Shown here in pieces: positions 18,256 to 26,406 of a stretch of DNA of 44,597 nucleotides. The notes below the pieces were generated by a model. That model saw nothing but the letters and a program-made list of their open reading frames with translations, made no database searches and was not told the DNA's origin. Both the position numbers and the translations under genes were made by a program. The DNA comes from an uncultured Eubacteriales bacterium (lineage in GTDB: Bacteria; Bacillota; Clostridia; Christensenellales; Aristaeellaceae). The stretch is taken from contig CADBVG010000021.1 of NCBI GenBank assembly GCA_902798105.1, positions 1-44,597 of the forward strand. Direction: 5' to 3'. Positions within the stretch are counted from its first letter, which is position 1. Each line of letters starts with the position of its first letter.

Positions 18256-19458
18256 CTATTCCGTAACCAACCGCACCAGCATGTCAGTCATCTTGTCCAT
18301 GTCCTCTACCGCGATGCACTCGAACCGACCGTGGAAGTTCATGCCGCCAGTGCCGATATTTGGGCACGGCAGGCCCTTGAAGGTCAGTGTGGCGCCGTCG
18401 GTGCCACCGCGGATGGGGGAGATCAGCGGTTCCACGCCCACGGCTCGATAGGCGTCCAGGGCCCGCTGCACGATGTCCATGCGGCCCTCTATGATCTGGC
18501 GCATGTTGAAGTAGGAATCCCGTATGGCGACCTCCACCGTGCCGGGGCCGTACTTGCCGTTCAGGTAATCGGCGATGGCGGCGAAGCGGGCCTTGCGGGA
18601 TTCGAACTTCGCCCTGTCGTGGTCGCGGATGATGTACTGTAGCGTGGCCAGGTCCTCCTGGCCCTTCATGTCGACCAGGTGATAGAAGCCCTCCCGACCT
18701 TCAGTGTGCTCCGGGCGCTCCTGGGGCGGCAGCATCGAGGCAAACTCCATGGCCACCACCGAGGCGTTGACCATGATGTTCTTGGCGCTGCCGGGGTGGA
18801 CGCTGCGGCCGTGGACCGTGACCATGCCCGCGGCGGCGTTGAAGTTTTCATAGTTGATGTCGCCTACCACGCCGCCGTCCACGGTATAGGCGAAGTCCGC
18901 GCCGAAGCCCTGCACGTCGAACAGGTTCGCGCCCCGACCGATTTCCTCGTCGGGAGTGAAGCCGATGCAGATTTTGCCGTGCTTCAGCGTTGGATCGGAG
19001 AGCAAGCGCTCGCAGGCGGTCATGATCTCAGACACGCCGGCCTTGTCGTCCGCGCCCAGGGAGGTGTTGCCGTCGGTGACGATCAGGCGCTTGCCCCTGG
19101 CACCGGCCACCTCGGGGAAGACCGCCGGGTCCAGCACCAGGCCGTTTTTCAGCGTCACCGGACCGCCGTCGTAGTTTTCGATGATTGAGGCGTTCATCGG
19201 GGCACTGGGTACGCAATCCACCACGTCCATATGGGAGATCAGCCCGATGGCGGGCAGGCCTTCCGTGTTCGCGGGGATGCTGCCGTAGACGTAGCCGTGT
19301 TCGTCGATGCGGGCGTCGGCAATGCCCATGGCTCTCATCTCATCTGCCAGCGCCCGCCCCAGGACCAGCTGCTTTTCGGTGCTGGGGCAGGTGTGGCTGT
19401 TCGCGTCAGAGGCGGTGTCGTATTGGATGTAGTTCAAAAAACGTTCGTATGCGCGCAT
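18256..19458 (-). CDS. pepT: Peptidase T (tripeptide aminopeptidase)
   Basis: A 400-residue M20-family dizinc aminopeptidase that removes the N-terminal residue of tripeptides in the cytosol. Visible metal and catalytic motifs: SHMDVVD (His76, Asp78), GADDKAG (Asp137, Asp138), TPDEEIGRGA (Glu171, Glu172), TVDGG, and the C-terminal PIRGGTDGATLTFKG with TGGMNFHGRFE. Length matches PepT, about 405-410. It lies 104 nt after glucokinase with a 14-bp hairpin between them, and is followed closely by the AlgJ-like gene. Confidence 0.96.
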   Translation of the reverse strand: MRAYERFLNYIQYDTASDANSHTCPSTEKQLVLGRALADEMRAMGIADARIDEHGYVYGSIPANTEGLPAIGLISHMDVVDCVPSAPMNASIIENYDGGPVTLKNGLVLDPAVFPEVAGARGKRLIVTDGNTSLGADDKAGVSEIMTACERLLSDPTLKHGKICIGFTPDEEIGRGANLFDVQGFGADFAYTVDGGVVGDINYENFNAAAGMVTVHGRSVHPGSAKNIMVNASVVAMEFASMLPPQERPEHTEGREGFYHLVDMKGQEDLATLQYIIRDHDRAKFESRKARFAAIADYLNGKYGPGTVEVAIRDSYFNMRQIIEGRMDIVQRALDAYRAVGVEPLISPIRGGTDGATLTFKGLPCPNIGTGGMNFHGRFECIAVEDMDKMTDMLVRLVTE

Positions 19459-19490
19459 GTTTTTCTCCAGATTTCAGTTATTGATGAACG

Positions 19491-19529
19491 CGCATTTTCC
19501 GCGCTTGAATCAGTGGCGCGGAAAATGCG
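19491..19529 (-). promoter_or_regulatory. Intercistronic hairpin between glucokinase and pepT genes
   Basis: CGCATTTTCCGCGC (19491-19504) pairs perfectly with GCGCGGAAAATGCG (19516-19529), loop 11 nt. No U-run follows in the minus direction, so an mRNA-processing or stability element is more likely than a full terminator. Confidence 0.5.
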
Positions 19530-19562
19530 GGCAGGGAACGCGGCAGCAATCAACAGTCGGTT

Positions 19563-20507
19563 TTACCGGCCCAGCATTGCCGCGCCGATGATGCCGGCGT
19601 CGTTGGTTAGCTTCGCCAGCTCTACCCGGGCGTAGGGCATGGTCTTGAAGAATACGTACTTCGGCAGCAGCGAACGCACGGCGTTGAGCAGGAAATCGCC
19701 GCAGTGGGAGACGCCACCGCCCAGCACGATGACCTCGGGGTCGTAGACGTTGATCAGGTTCGTCAGGCCTACCACCAGGTGGTAGATGTAGTTTTCAAAG
19801 ATCTTCGTGCAGTCCTCATCGCCCTCCATGGCCAGGTCGATCACGTCCTTGGCGGTGATGGTGCGGATATCGCCGTCCACGGCCTTCATCAGCGGGCAGT
19901 TGGGCTTCTCGGCGCACAGCACCCGCCCGGCGCGGATCAGCGCGGTGGCGCTGGCGTAGCGCTCCCAGCAGCCCCGCTTGCCGCAGGTGCAGGGCAGGCC
20001 GCCCGCCACGGTGACCATGTGGCCGATCTCCGAGGCCACGCCGTGGGCGCCGGAGAACACCTTGCCGTTCATGATGACGCCGCCGCCCACGCCGGTGCCC
20101 AAGGTGACGAATACGCTGTCCTTTGTGCCGGCGGAGACGCCCTTCACCGATTCGGCCAGGCCCGCCACGGTGGCGTCGTTGTCCACGTACACGGGCAGGT
20201 CGGTGTACTGCTTCATCTCCTCAATGATGGGCACGTCGTGCCAGGCCAGGTTGGTGCAGAAGGGCACGATGCCGGTGCGTTGGTCCATGATGCCCGGTAT
20301 GCCGATGCCGATGGCCTTGACCTCGTCCATGCTGTGGCCGCTCTTTTCTACGGTGGAAAGGCCCAGCTGGGCGATATCGCGGATCACCGCGCCATAGCCG
20401 CGCTCCACGCCGGTGGGGCAGCTGTGCTTGAAGAGTATGTTGCCTTCCTCGTCCACAAGCCCTGCCTTGATGGACATGCCGCCGACGTCAATGCCGATGT
20501 AAAGCAT
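19563..20507 (-). CDS. glcK: ROK-family glucokinase
   Basis: A 314-residue sugar kinase that phosphorylates glucose to glucose 6-phosphate with ATP. The N-terminal phosphate motif is GIDVGGMSIKAGLVD; the active-site region holds VDNDATVAGLAE; LGTGVGGGVI binds nucleotide; and the ROK zinc motif is CTCGKRGCWE (Cys173, Cys175, Cys180) after EIGHMV. Length and motifs fit bacterial GlcK. It starts 31 nt after hprK with AGGTAATCACT before the ATG, so the two are probably one transcript, tying sugar phosphorylation to carbon-catabolite signalling. Confidence 0.94.
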   Translation of the reverse strand: MLYIGIDVGGMSIKAGLVDEEGNILFKHSCPTGVERGYGAVIRDIAQLGLSTVEKSGHSMDEVKAIGIGIPGIMDQRTGIVPFCTNLAWHDVPIIEEMKQYTDLPVYVDNDATVAGLAESVKGVSAGTKDSVFVTLGTGVGGGVIMNGKVFSGAHGVASEIGHMVTVAGGLPCTCGKRGCWERYASATALIRAGRVLCAEKPNCPLMKAVDGDIRTITAKDVIDLAMEGDEDCTKIFENYIYHLVVGLTNLINVYDPEVIVLGGGVSHCGDFLLNAVRSLLPKYVFFKTMPYARVELAKLTNDAGIIGAAMLGR

Positions 20508-20538
20508 AGTGATTACCTCCGTTTTATATAATCGGGTT

Positions 20539-21462
20539 TTACTCCTCCAGATTGTTCTGGAAACGCGCCATGTGGCGGCGGGTCAGCTCGTTGGCGGCGT
20601 TGTAACCCATCTGCTTCAGGCGCAGGTTGCGGGCGGCCACCTCCAGCACCACGGCCAGGTTGCGGCCTGGATGGATGGGCAGCAGCAAGCTGGGCACCTT
20701 CACGCCCAGTATGTCAATGTAGTTGTCCGTCAGGCCCAGGCGGTCATACTCCTTGTCCGACTGCCACAGCTCCAGGTGAATGACCATGTCGATGTGCTTG
20801 CTGCGCATGATCGCGCCCGCGCCGTACATGGTGGACACGTCAATGATGCCCACGCCGCGGATCTCCATGAAGTGGCGAACCAATTCCGGCGCCTCGCCGA
20901 TCAGGCGGTTGTCTTCCACGCGGCGGATGTCCACCACGTCGTCGGCCACCAGCTGGTGGCCGCGCTTGACCAGCTCCAGCGCCGCCTCGCTCTTGCCCAC
21001 GCCGCTGTTGCCGGTGATCAGCAGGCCCGCGCCGAACACGTTCACCAGCACGCCGTGGCGGGTCTCCCGGGGGGCCAGCCGGTCGCGCAGGTAGGCAATC
21101 AGGTCCAGCTCGAACTGGGTGGTCTCCTTGTTGGTGGAATAGATGGGGATCTTCCGGGCCATGCCCATCACCAGCATCTCGTCAAAGCAGGGGTAGCCGC
21201 GGCAGATGATGATGCAGGGCAGGGGATAGTTGAAGTACTTTTGCAACCGCTCACGGCGGGTCAGCTCGTCCAGCTGGGACAGGTAGGTCATCTCCACCTT
21301 GCCCAGCAGTTGGGGCCGCTCGTAGGGGAAGAAGTCCCAGTAGTTGGCAAATTGCATGCCCGGGCGGTTGGTGTTGCTGACCTCGATGTTCAGCGTCTTG
21401 GCATCGGTGGCCATCACGCGGGTCAGGCCAAGGGATTTGACAAAATCAGCTTCGGAAACCAT
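20539..21462 (-). CDS. hprK: HPr kinase/phosphorylase
   Basis: A 307-residue bifunctional enzyme that phosphorylates HPr on its regulatory serine and removes that phosphate, the sensor of carbon catabolite control in Gram-positives. Walker A is GNSGVGKS at 151-158; the family signature EIRGVGIIDVSTMYGAGA follows, with the ADDVVDIRR segment. The N-terminal substrate domain (about 1-130) is intact. AGGAGG lies 7 nt before ATG 21462. It leads a minus-strand run with glcK and pepT and has a good promoter at 21616-21644. Usual partners such as lgt or uvrB are not next to it. Confidence 0.96.
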   Translation of the reverse strand: MVSEADFVKSLGLTRVMATDAKTLNIEVSNTNRPGMQFANYWDFFPYERPQLLGKVEMTYLSQLDELTRRERLQKYFNYPLPCIIICRGYPCFDEMLVMGMARKIPIYSTNKETTQFELDLIAYLRDRLAPRETRHGVLVNVFGAGLLITGNSGVGKSEAALELVKRGHQLVADDVVDIRRVEDNRLIGEAPELVRHFMEIRGVGIIDVSTMYGAGAIMRSKHIDMVIHLELWQSDKEYDRLGLTDNYIDILGVKVPSLLLPIHPGRNLAVVLEVAARNLRLKQMGYNAANELTRRHMARFQNNLEE

Positions 21463-21615
21463 GGCGATTCCTCCTGGGTTGATATCGTTATTCTTTCATA
21501 CTGCCGGTACTGTATTGTTCGATCGCCACCGCCGCGCCGCCTTCGCTGTCGGGCGGGGCAATAGCGATTGATCGTATCATGGGCGTTTCTTGCCTCTCAT
21601 AAATATCCACTATCT

Positions 21616-21644
21616 ATTGTAATACATTTTGGGTTCAGTTGCAA
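21616..21644 (-). promoter_or_regulatory. Promoter of the hprK-glcK run
   Basis: On the minus strand, TTGCAA (21644-21639), 17-nt spacer, TACAAT (21621-21616). It abuts the hairpin element that starts at 21649. The leader to hprK would be about 145 nt. Confidence 0.7.
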
Positions 21645-21648
21645 CGGG

Positions 21649-21854
21649 AAATTCAGATTTGTCGCTGGGGCGACAAATCTGAATTGAGTGATTAGTGGCT
21701 AGTGGCTAGTGACTAGTGGTGGTACAAATCCCTACGGGATTTGTTTGATTCAAGGGAAACGGCAGAAGTTCCAACGCCTTCATTCACTAGCCACTGATCA
21801 CTAGCCACTAGCCACTCAAATTCTGATTTGTCGCTCCCCGACAAATCAGAATTT
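21649..21854. repeat. 206-bp double-hairpin element of the AAATTCTGATTTGTCG family
   Basis: Hairpin 1: AATTCAGATTTGTCGC (21650-21665), loop TGGG, GCGACAAATCTGAATT (21670-21685). Hairpin 2: AAATTCTGATTTGTCG (21818-21833), loop CTCCC, CGACAAATCAGAATTT (21839-21854). Between them are inverted arms of tandem AGTGGCT units (about 21686-21720 and 21782-21816) and an inner hairpin CAAATCCC-tac-GGGATTTG (21725-21743). Hairpin 1 carries a T-to-A change in one arm matched by A-to-T in the other. Confidence 0.85.
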
Positions 21855-21881
21855 GCCATCCTCCCGGAAAAGTGATACAAT
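21853..21881 (+). promoter_or_regulatory. Promoter of the pseudouridine synthase gene
   Basis: TTGCCA (21853-21858), 17-nt spacer, TACAAT (21876-21881). The first two T of the -35 box are the last bases of the repeat arm. Confidence 0.65.
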
Positions 21882-21908
21882 CTTGTTGGAATGAAAGGGT
21901 GAAAATCT

Positions 21909-22634
21909 ATGATCGACCGGGTGCATGCGGGGAAATTTGTCATCGACGTGTTGTACGAGGACAATCACCTGCTTGCGGTGGTGAAGCCGCCGAACCTGCC
22001 CGTTCAGGCGGACAGCTCGGGGGACGACGACCTGCTGAGCATAATGAAGCGCTACATTGGCAATAAATATCAAAAGCCGGGGAATGTCTACCTGGGCCTG
22101 GTGCACCGGCTGGACCGGCCTGTGGGCGGGGTGATGGTGCTGGCCCGCACGTCCAAGGCGGCGGCGCGACTGTCGGCGGCCTTCGCGTCCCATGAGCAGG
22201 ATAAGCGCTACCTGGCGGTATTGCAGGGAGATATGTCCGGGGCATTGACCCTCGAGGACTACCTGCTCAAGGATGGACACACCGGCATGGTCCGGGTAGT
22301 CAGCCCTGATACGCCCGGGGCCAAGCTGGCCAGGCTGCGCACGCGGCCGGTGGCCGCCCGGGAGGGGCTGACCCTTGCCGAGGTCACGCTGTACACCGGA
22401 CGGGCCCACCAGATCCGGGTGCAGCACGCCCACGCTGGCTTCCCGCTCTGGGGTGACGCCCGCTATGGCGGGGGAAGGCCGGGCCAGCAGATCGCGCTGT
22501 GGGCGGCGTCGCTGGCGCTGGAGCATCCCACACGCCGCGAACCCATGCGCTTTTCGGCAACGCCCCCCGAAGCCGGGGCGTGGCGACCATTCAGCGGGGA
22601 AATCGAAACCTGGTTTGAGGAGCTTGAAGGATGA
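21909..22634 (+). CDS. RluA-family pseudouridine synthase
   Basis: A 241-residue enzyme that isomerises specific uridines to pseudouridine in rRNA or tRNA. The catalytic motif HRLDRPVGG carries Asp69; YLAVLQG, TGRAHQIRVQHAHAG and GDARYGG are conserved RluA segments. There is no N-terminal S4 domain, so it belongs to the short RluA class rather than RluD/RluC. AAGGGTGA precedes ATG 21909. The next gene overlaps by ATGA. The exact RNA target cannot be read from sequence. Confidence 0.92.
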   Translation: MIDRVHAGKFVIDVLYEDNHLLAVVKPPNLPVQADSSGDDDLLSIMKRYIGNKYQKPGNVYLGLVHRLDRPVGGVMVLARTSKAAARLSAAFASHEQDKRYLAVLQGDMSGALTLEDYLLKDGHTGMVRVVSPDTPGAKLARLRTRPVAAREGLTLAEVTLYTGRAHQIRVQHAHAGFPLWGDARYGGGRPGQQIALWAASLALEHPTRREPMRFSATPPEAGAWRPFSGEIETWFEELEG

Positions 22635-22993
22635 AGAAGAAACACGGCGGAAGCTGGACGGTCATTTTCCTGGCCTGCACGCTGTCGGTGCCTGCGGTGG
22701 CAGCGCTGATGGGCTATTACGGCACTACAATCACCTTTGAGCAGGTCAAGCCCGCCCTGGTGACGGGGGCCCTGCTGGGGCTGGCCCACATTGTGCTGCG
22801 TCCGGCGCTGCGGATGGTATTTGCGCCGCTGGGTTGCCTGACCTTCGGGCTGTTCGGCATGGTCATCGACGTGGGTCTGCTGTATGGCTGCGGCTACATG
22901 GTCAGGGGATTCGAGGTGCCGGGGCTGCTGTACGCGGTGCTGACGGCCATGCTGATCAACACGGTGTGCGCTGCCGTGGCGGGACGAAGGTAG
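22631..22993 (+). CDS. YvlD-like / phage-holin-4-type membrane protein
   Basis: A 120-residue integral membrane protein with about four hydrophobic segments (11-28, 41-58, 64-90, 95-117). HIVLRPALRMVFAPLGCLTFGLFGMVIDVGLL matches the pattern of the YvlD/holin-4 family in positions, with the conserved RP and LTFGLF. The start codon overlaps the stop of the pseudouridine synthase gene (ATGA), so translation is probably coupled. Family members are found in envelope-stress operons; a lytic phage role is unlikely because no phage genes surround it. Confidence 0.8.
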   Translation: MKKKHGGSWTVIFLACTLSVPAVAALMGYYGTTITFEQVKPALVTGALLGLAHIVLRPALRMVFAPLGCLTFGLFGMVIDVGLLYGCGYMVRGFEVPGLLYAVLTAMLINTVCAAVAGRR

Positions 22994-23067
22994 GGATGGC
23001 ATCAGATTTTATGTTAGCTTAATCTAATTTGTTCATACTCAGTCAATATTGCGCGCTTATAATTCAT

Positions 23068-23095
23068 TTGACATCCGATAAAAGCGGTGTATAAT
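23068..23095 (+). promoter_or_regulatory. Strong promoter of the YqhQ-like gene
   Basis: TTGACA (23068-23073), 16-nt spacer, TATAAT (23090-23095): both boxes are perfect consensus. A small hairpin (AATGGG-tttg-CCCATT, 23112-23127) lies in the short leader. Confidence 0.85.
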
Positions 23096-23145
23096 AGTAT
23101 AGAAATTGATACAATGGGTTTGCCCATTCGGAAAGGAACATACCA

Positions 23146-24075
23146 ATGGCGACAAAGAAGACGAGCATCGGCGGCCAGGCGCTGATCGAGGGCATTATGA
23201 TGCGTGGCCCGAAGGTTACGGCCATGGCGGTCCGCAATGTCAATACAAAGCAAATCACCCTGGAGGAATACCCCACCAAGGGGCAGGACCGGGCGAAGCT
23301 GTTCAAGCTGCCCTTCATCCGGGGCATATTCAACATGATCGATTCGCTGTCCTTTGGCTACAAGTGCCTGATGCGCTCGGCGGAGCTGTCGGGCATCGAG
23401 GAAGAGGAGGGCGAGAAGAAGAAGGAGCCCTCCACCTGGGATAAGATCTTCGAAAAATTGATGATGCCCATCGCGACGGTGCTGGCCATCGCGCTGGCGC
23501 TGGGGCTGTTCGTGTGGCTGCCGGAACAGCTGTGGAAGTGGATCACCGCCGCCGCGCCGGGGGTGGCCGCGAATTACTACCTGCGCGCGTGCTTCGCAGG
23601 CGTCATGCGCATCGTGCTGTTCGTGGGCTACGTGTGGGCGACCTCGCTGATGAAGGACATCCGCCGCACCTACATGTACCACGGCGCCGAGCATAAGACC
23701 ATCTTTTGCTACGAGAAAGGCCTGCCCCTGACGGTGGAGAACGTGCGGCCCCAGACCCGATTCCATCCCCGCTGCGGCACCTCGTTCATGGTGCTGATGC
23801 TGATCGTGGGCATCATCGTGTCCATGTTCATCCGCATCGACAACGTGCTGCTGCGCACGGCGGTCAAGCTGCTCACCTTCCCCATCGTGGTGGGCGTGGG
23901 CTATGAGCTGATCAAGCTGGCGGGCCGTGCGGACAACCTGTTTACCCGCATCATCTCCGCCCCGGGCAAGTGGCTGCAGCACATCACCACCCGCGAGCCC
24001 GACGACGACATGATCGAATGCGCCATCGCCGCCATGGAGAAGGTTATCCCGGGCGACGGCAGCGATACGTGGTGA
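23146..24075 (+). CDS. yqhQ: DUF1385 / YqhQ-family membrane protein
   Basis: A 309-residue membrane protein. The N-terminal signature GGQALIEGIMMRGP and the central YHGAEHKTIFCYEKG and TRFHPRCGTSF motifs are diagnostic of YqhQ. Hydrophobic segments lie at about 105-125, 150-172 and 212-260. The conserved His and Cys residues suggest metal or catalytic function, but the family role is unresolved. AAAGGAA precedes the ATG, and a full-consensus promoter drives it. It appears to be a single-gene transcript ending at a GC hairpin. Confidence 0.92.
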   Translation: MATKKTSIGGQALIEGIMMRGPKVTAMAVRNVNTKQITLEEYPTKGQDRAKLFKLPFIRGIFNMIDSLSFGYKCLMRSAELSGIEEEEGEKKKEPSTWDKIFEKLMMPIATVLAIALALGLFVWLPEQLWKWITAAAPGVAANYYLRACFAGVMRIVLFVGYVWATSLMKDIRRTYMYHGAEHKTIFCYEKGLPLTVENVRPQTRFHPRCGTSFMVLMLIVGIIVSMFIRIDNVLLRTAVKLLTFPIVVGVGYELIKLAGRADNLFTRIISAPGKWLQHITTREPDDDMIECAIAAMEKVIPGDGSDTW

Positions 24076-24289
24076 ATATGGCGGGGGAACTGCTTCCCCC
24101 GCCATTACCTCCAGGGCCGGTAGGCCCATGGACGGCGCGAGCAAGGCGGCCAACCATCGGTTTGCCGGTTTCGCCTGAAAGGCGAAACCGTCGGCGTTGG
24201 CAATCGTAGATTGTCCAACGCGGCACCGTTAGCGAGGCGGAAGGGTCAGTCCGATAAATCAGAATATACTCAACCAACCGAGGTATATC
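24076..24289. other. Intergenic hairpins and a lone repeat half-site
   Basis: GGCGGGGGAA-ctgc-TTCCCCCGCC (24080-24103), directly after yqhQ, is a probable terminator or 3' stabiliser without a U-run. GGTTTCGCCT-gaa-AGGCGAAACC (24167-24189) follows. CGATAAATCAGAAT (24252-24265) is a single arm of the dispersed hairpin family, with no matching left arm nearby. No gene is supported here and no good promoter for the next gene was found. Confidence 0.6.
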
Positions 24290-26323
24290 ATGCTTAAATT
24301 TCTGAAGCGCCCCTCGGGAGCGCGGGAAATCAAAACTGAAGCCGGCAGCGTGAGATCCAGGGTGATCTTCCTGCCGGTGCTTGCTTTGGCGTTGACGCTG
24401 GTGCTGGAGCTGTGCAACCGGGGGCTATCGGTCGCCCGGCTGTTCCAGTTCATCACCCAGCGCCCCGGCTATTTCCTGTACAACGTGCTGATCGTGCTGA
24501 CCACGCTGGTGTTCTCCGAGCTGTTCCACCGGCGGCGGGCGGTGCTGGCCACCACGGCCATACTGTGGATCGTGCTGGGCATTGTGCAGTACATCGTCAT
24601 CAAGGACCGCACCCAGCCCTTCTGCTCGGTGGATATCCTGATGATCAAGGATGCCTTCTCGCTGATCACCATCTATTACACCTGGCCCCAGATTATACTG
24701 ATGTTTGCCACCGGCTTCGGGGCGATACTGCTGGTAATCGCCCTGTTCAGCCGTATGAAACGCCGCACCCACTACAACCTGCCGATGTCGCTGGCGGTCT
24801 TCGTGGGCTTTGTGTTGCTGACGGCCATGGTGGCGGCGCTGGGCCTGCGGTCGGGCGCCTTCCCGCGTCACTTCGACAGCCTGGTGGACGCCTACAACGA
24901 CTACGGCTTCGCCACCTGCTTTGTGTTCACCTTCGGCCAGCAGGGTATTTCCCGCCCGCAGGCCTATTCCTCTGACACCGTGACCGGCATATTGGACGAG
25001 ATCGCCGAGGAGGACACCACCGAGCTGGTGTATCCCGTTTTTGACGAGGACGACAACCTGGCCCACCCGAACATCGTGTTCGTGCAGCTGGAATCCTTCT
25101 TCGACGTGGGCACCATCAAGGGCGGCAGGTATTCCGCCGATCCCACGCCCTGGTTCAACCGCCTGTGCGACCGCTTCCCCAGCGGGCTGCTATACGTGCC
25201 CACCATCGGCGGCGGCACGGCCAACACCGAGTTTGAGGTGATCTCAGGCCTTGACTTGGATTTCTTCGGGGCGGGGGAATACCCATACAATACGATCCTG
25301 CAAAACACCACCTGCGAGACGATGTGCTACAACCTGAAGGACTACGGCTACGCCGCTACGGCCATGCACAACAACCGGGCCACCTTCTACAGCCGCAACG
25401 CCGTCTATCCAAACCTGGGCTTTGACCGGTTTGTGTCGCTGGAGTATATGAAGGACGTGAAGTACACCCCGGTGGGCTGGGCAAAGGACGCATGCCTGAC
25501 CGAGGAGATCCTGACGGCGCTGGATACCACCGAGGCCCGCGACCTGGTGTTCTGCATTGCGGTGGAGACTCACGGCAAGTACGCGGAGACCTATGAGCCC
25601 AAGCCCGGGGACATCGAGGTGCAGGCCCTGCCGGAGCAGATCCCGCTGGCGCCCTTCCAGAACTTTGTCAACGCCCTGCCGGGCACGGACCGCTTCCTGC
25701 GGGAACTGACGCTGGCATTGCTGCGCTTCGACGAGCCTACCATCGTGGTGGCCTACGGCGATCACCTGCCCGCCCTGGAGCTGGAGAACGACATGCTCAC
25801 CACCGGTAGCGTCTATGCCAGCCGCTATGTGATTTGGAACAACTTCGGCGGTAAGTTCGATGCTCCGGACCTGGAGGCATACCGCCTGAACGCCAACCTG
25901 CTCAAGCAGCTGGGATTCTCCGGCGGCGTGGTGACGAAGCTGCACCAGTCCGCCGACCCCGGCGACACCGGGGAGGAGTACCTTTCCAAGCTGGAGCTGC
26001 TGGAGTACGACATGCTCTACGGCGACCGCCAGGCCTTTGAGGGCGAATTCCCCTATCAGCGCACCGACATGCGCATGGGCAGCCGGACCATCGCCATCAA
26101 CGATGCCATTCGGGAGTACCATCGGCTGCTGGTGACCGGCGAAAACTTCACAGAATTCAGCAAAATTATCGCCGGCGACCAGGCTCTGGATACTGTATTC
26201 GTCGATTCCGGGCACATTGTCGCCCCGGTCGAGGACAACGTTGAGTTTGATTCGTTCTGCGTGGCCCAGGCGGACCGCGACGGCGTGGAGCTCAGCAGGA
26301 CGGGGGAGTATGGTAAATTCTGA
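24290..26323 (+). CDS. LTA-synthase-like sulfatase membrane protein
   Basis: A 677-residue polytopic enzyme of the LtaS superfamily, which moves phosphoglycerol groups onto envelope polymers outside the membrane. Five hydrophobic segments fill about 25-190. The extracellular sulfatase-fold domain starts near 265 with HPNIVFVQLESFFD; GGGTANTEFEVI holds the nucleophile Thr310; METHGKY-like VETHGKYAE and VAYGDHLPAL carry further metal ligands. A C-terminal tail of about 140 residues follows the core. GAGGT precedes the ATG. The last codons are GGT AAA TTC TGA: the final two sense codons and the stop lie inside a hairpin repeat, so the native C-terminus may have been altered. Exact substrate (LTA or another glycan) is unknown. 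Confidence 0.88.
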   Translation: MLKFLKRPSGAREIKTEAGSVRSRVIFLPVLALALTLVLELCNRGLSVARLFQFITQRPGYFLYNVLIVLTTLVFSELFHRRRAVLATTAILWIVLGIVQYIVIKDRTQPFCSVDILMIKDAFSLITIYYTWPQIILMFATGFGAILLVIALFSRMKRRTHYNLPMSLAVFVGFVLLTAMVAALGLRSGAFPRHFDSLVDAYNDYGFATCFVFTFGQQGISRPQAYSSDTVTGILDEIAEEDTTELVYPVFDEDDNLAHPNIVFVQLESFFDVGTIKGGRYSADPTPWFNRLCDRFPSGLLYVPTIGGGTANTEFEVISGLDLDFFGAGEYPYNTILQNTTCETMCYNLKDYGYAATAMHNNRATFYSRNAVYPNLGFDRFVSLEYMKDVKYTPVGWAKDACLTEEILTALDTTEARDLVFCIAVETHGKYAETYEPKPGDIEVQALPEQIPLAPFQNFVNALPGTDRFLRELTLALLRFDEPTIVVAYGDHLPALELENDMLTTGSVYASRYVIWNNFGGKFDAPDLEAYRLNANLLKQLGFSGGVVTKLHQSADPGDTGEEYLSKLELLEYDMLYGDRQAFEGEFPYQRTDMRMGSRTIAINDAIREYHRLLVTGENFTEFSKIIAGDQALDTVFVDSGHIVAPVEDNVEFDSFCVAQADRDGVELSRTGEYGKF

Positions 26324-26351
26324 TTTGTCGCAGGGCGACAAATCAGAATTT
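26315..26351. repeat. Dispersed hairpin repeat overlapping the gene end
   Basis: A 17-bp perfect stem AAATTCTGATTTGTCGC (26315-26331), loop AGG, right arm 26335-26351. It contains the TGA stop (26321-26323) of the LTA-synthase-like gene. Confidence 0.9.
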
Positions 26352-26369
26352 GCCCCTCCACCCCCAACA

Positions 26370-26393
26370 AAAAACGCCCTTCCGGGCGTTTTT
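26370..26393. terminator. Bidirectional intrinsic terminator
   Basis: AAAAACGCCC-ttcc-GGGCGTTTTT between converging genes; A and T tracts on both sides make it work in both directions. Confidence 0.92.
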
Positions 26394-26406
26394 CTGGTGG
26401 ATGCCA

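Noticed and set aside
21686-21816. Tandem AGTGGCT units considered as a CRISPR-like array
   Set aside because: Units are only about 7 bp, without spacers, and form inverted arms inside the hairpin element.
22631-22993. Holin-like gene considered as a prophage remnant
   Set aside because: No phage genes nearby; family resemblance is to YvlD-type envelope proteins and it overlaps a housekeeping gene.
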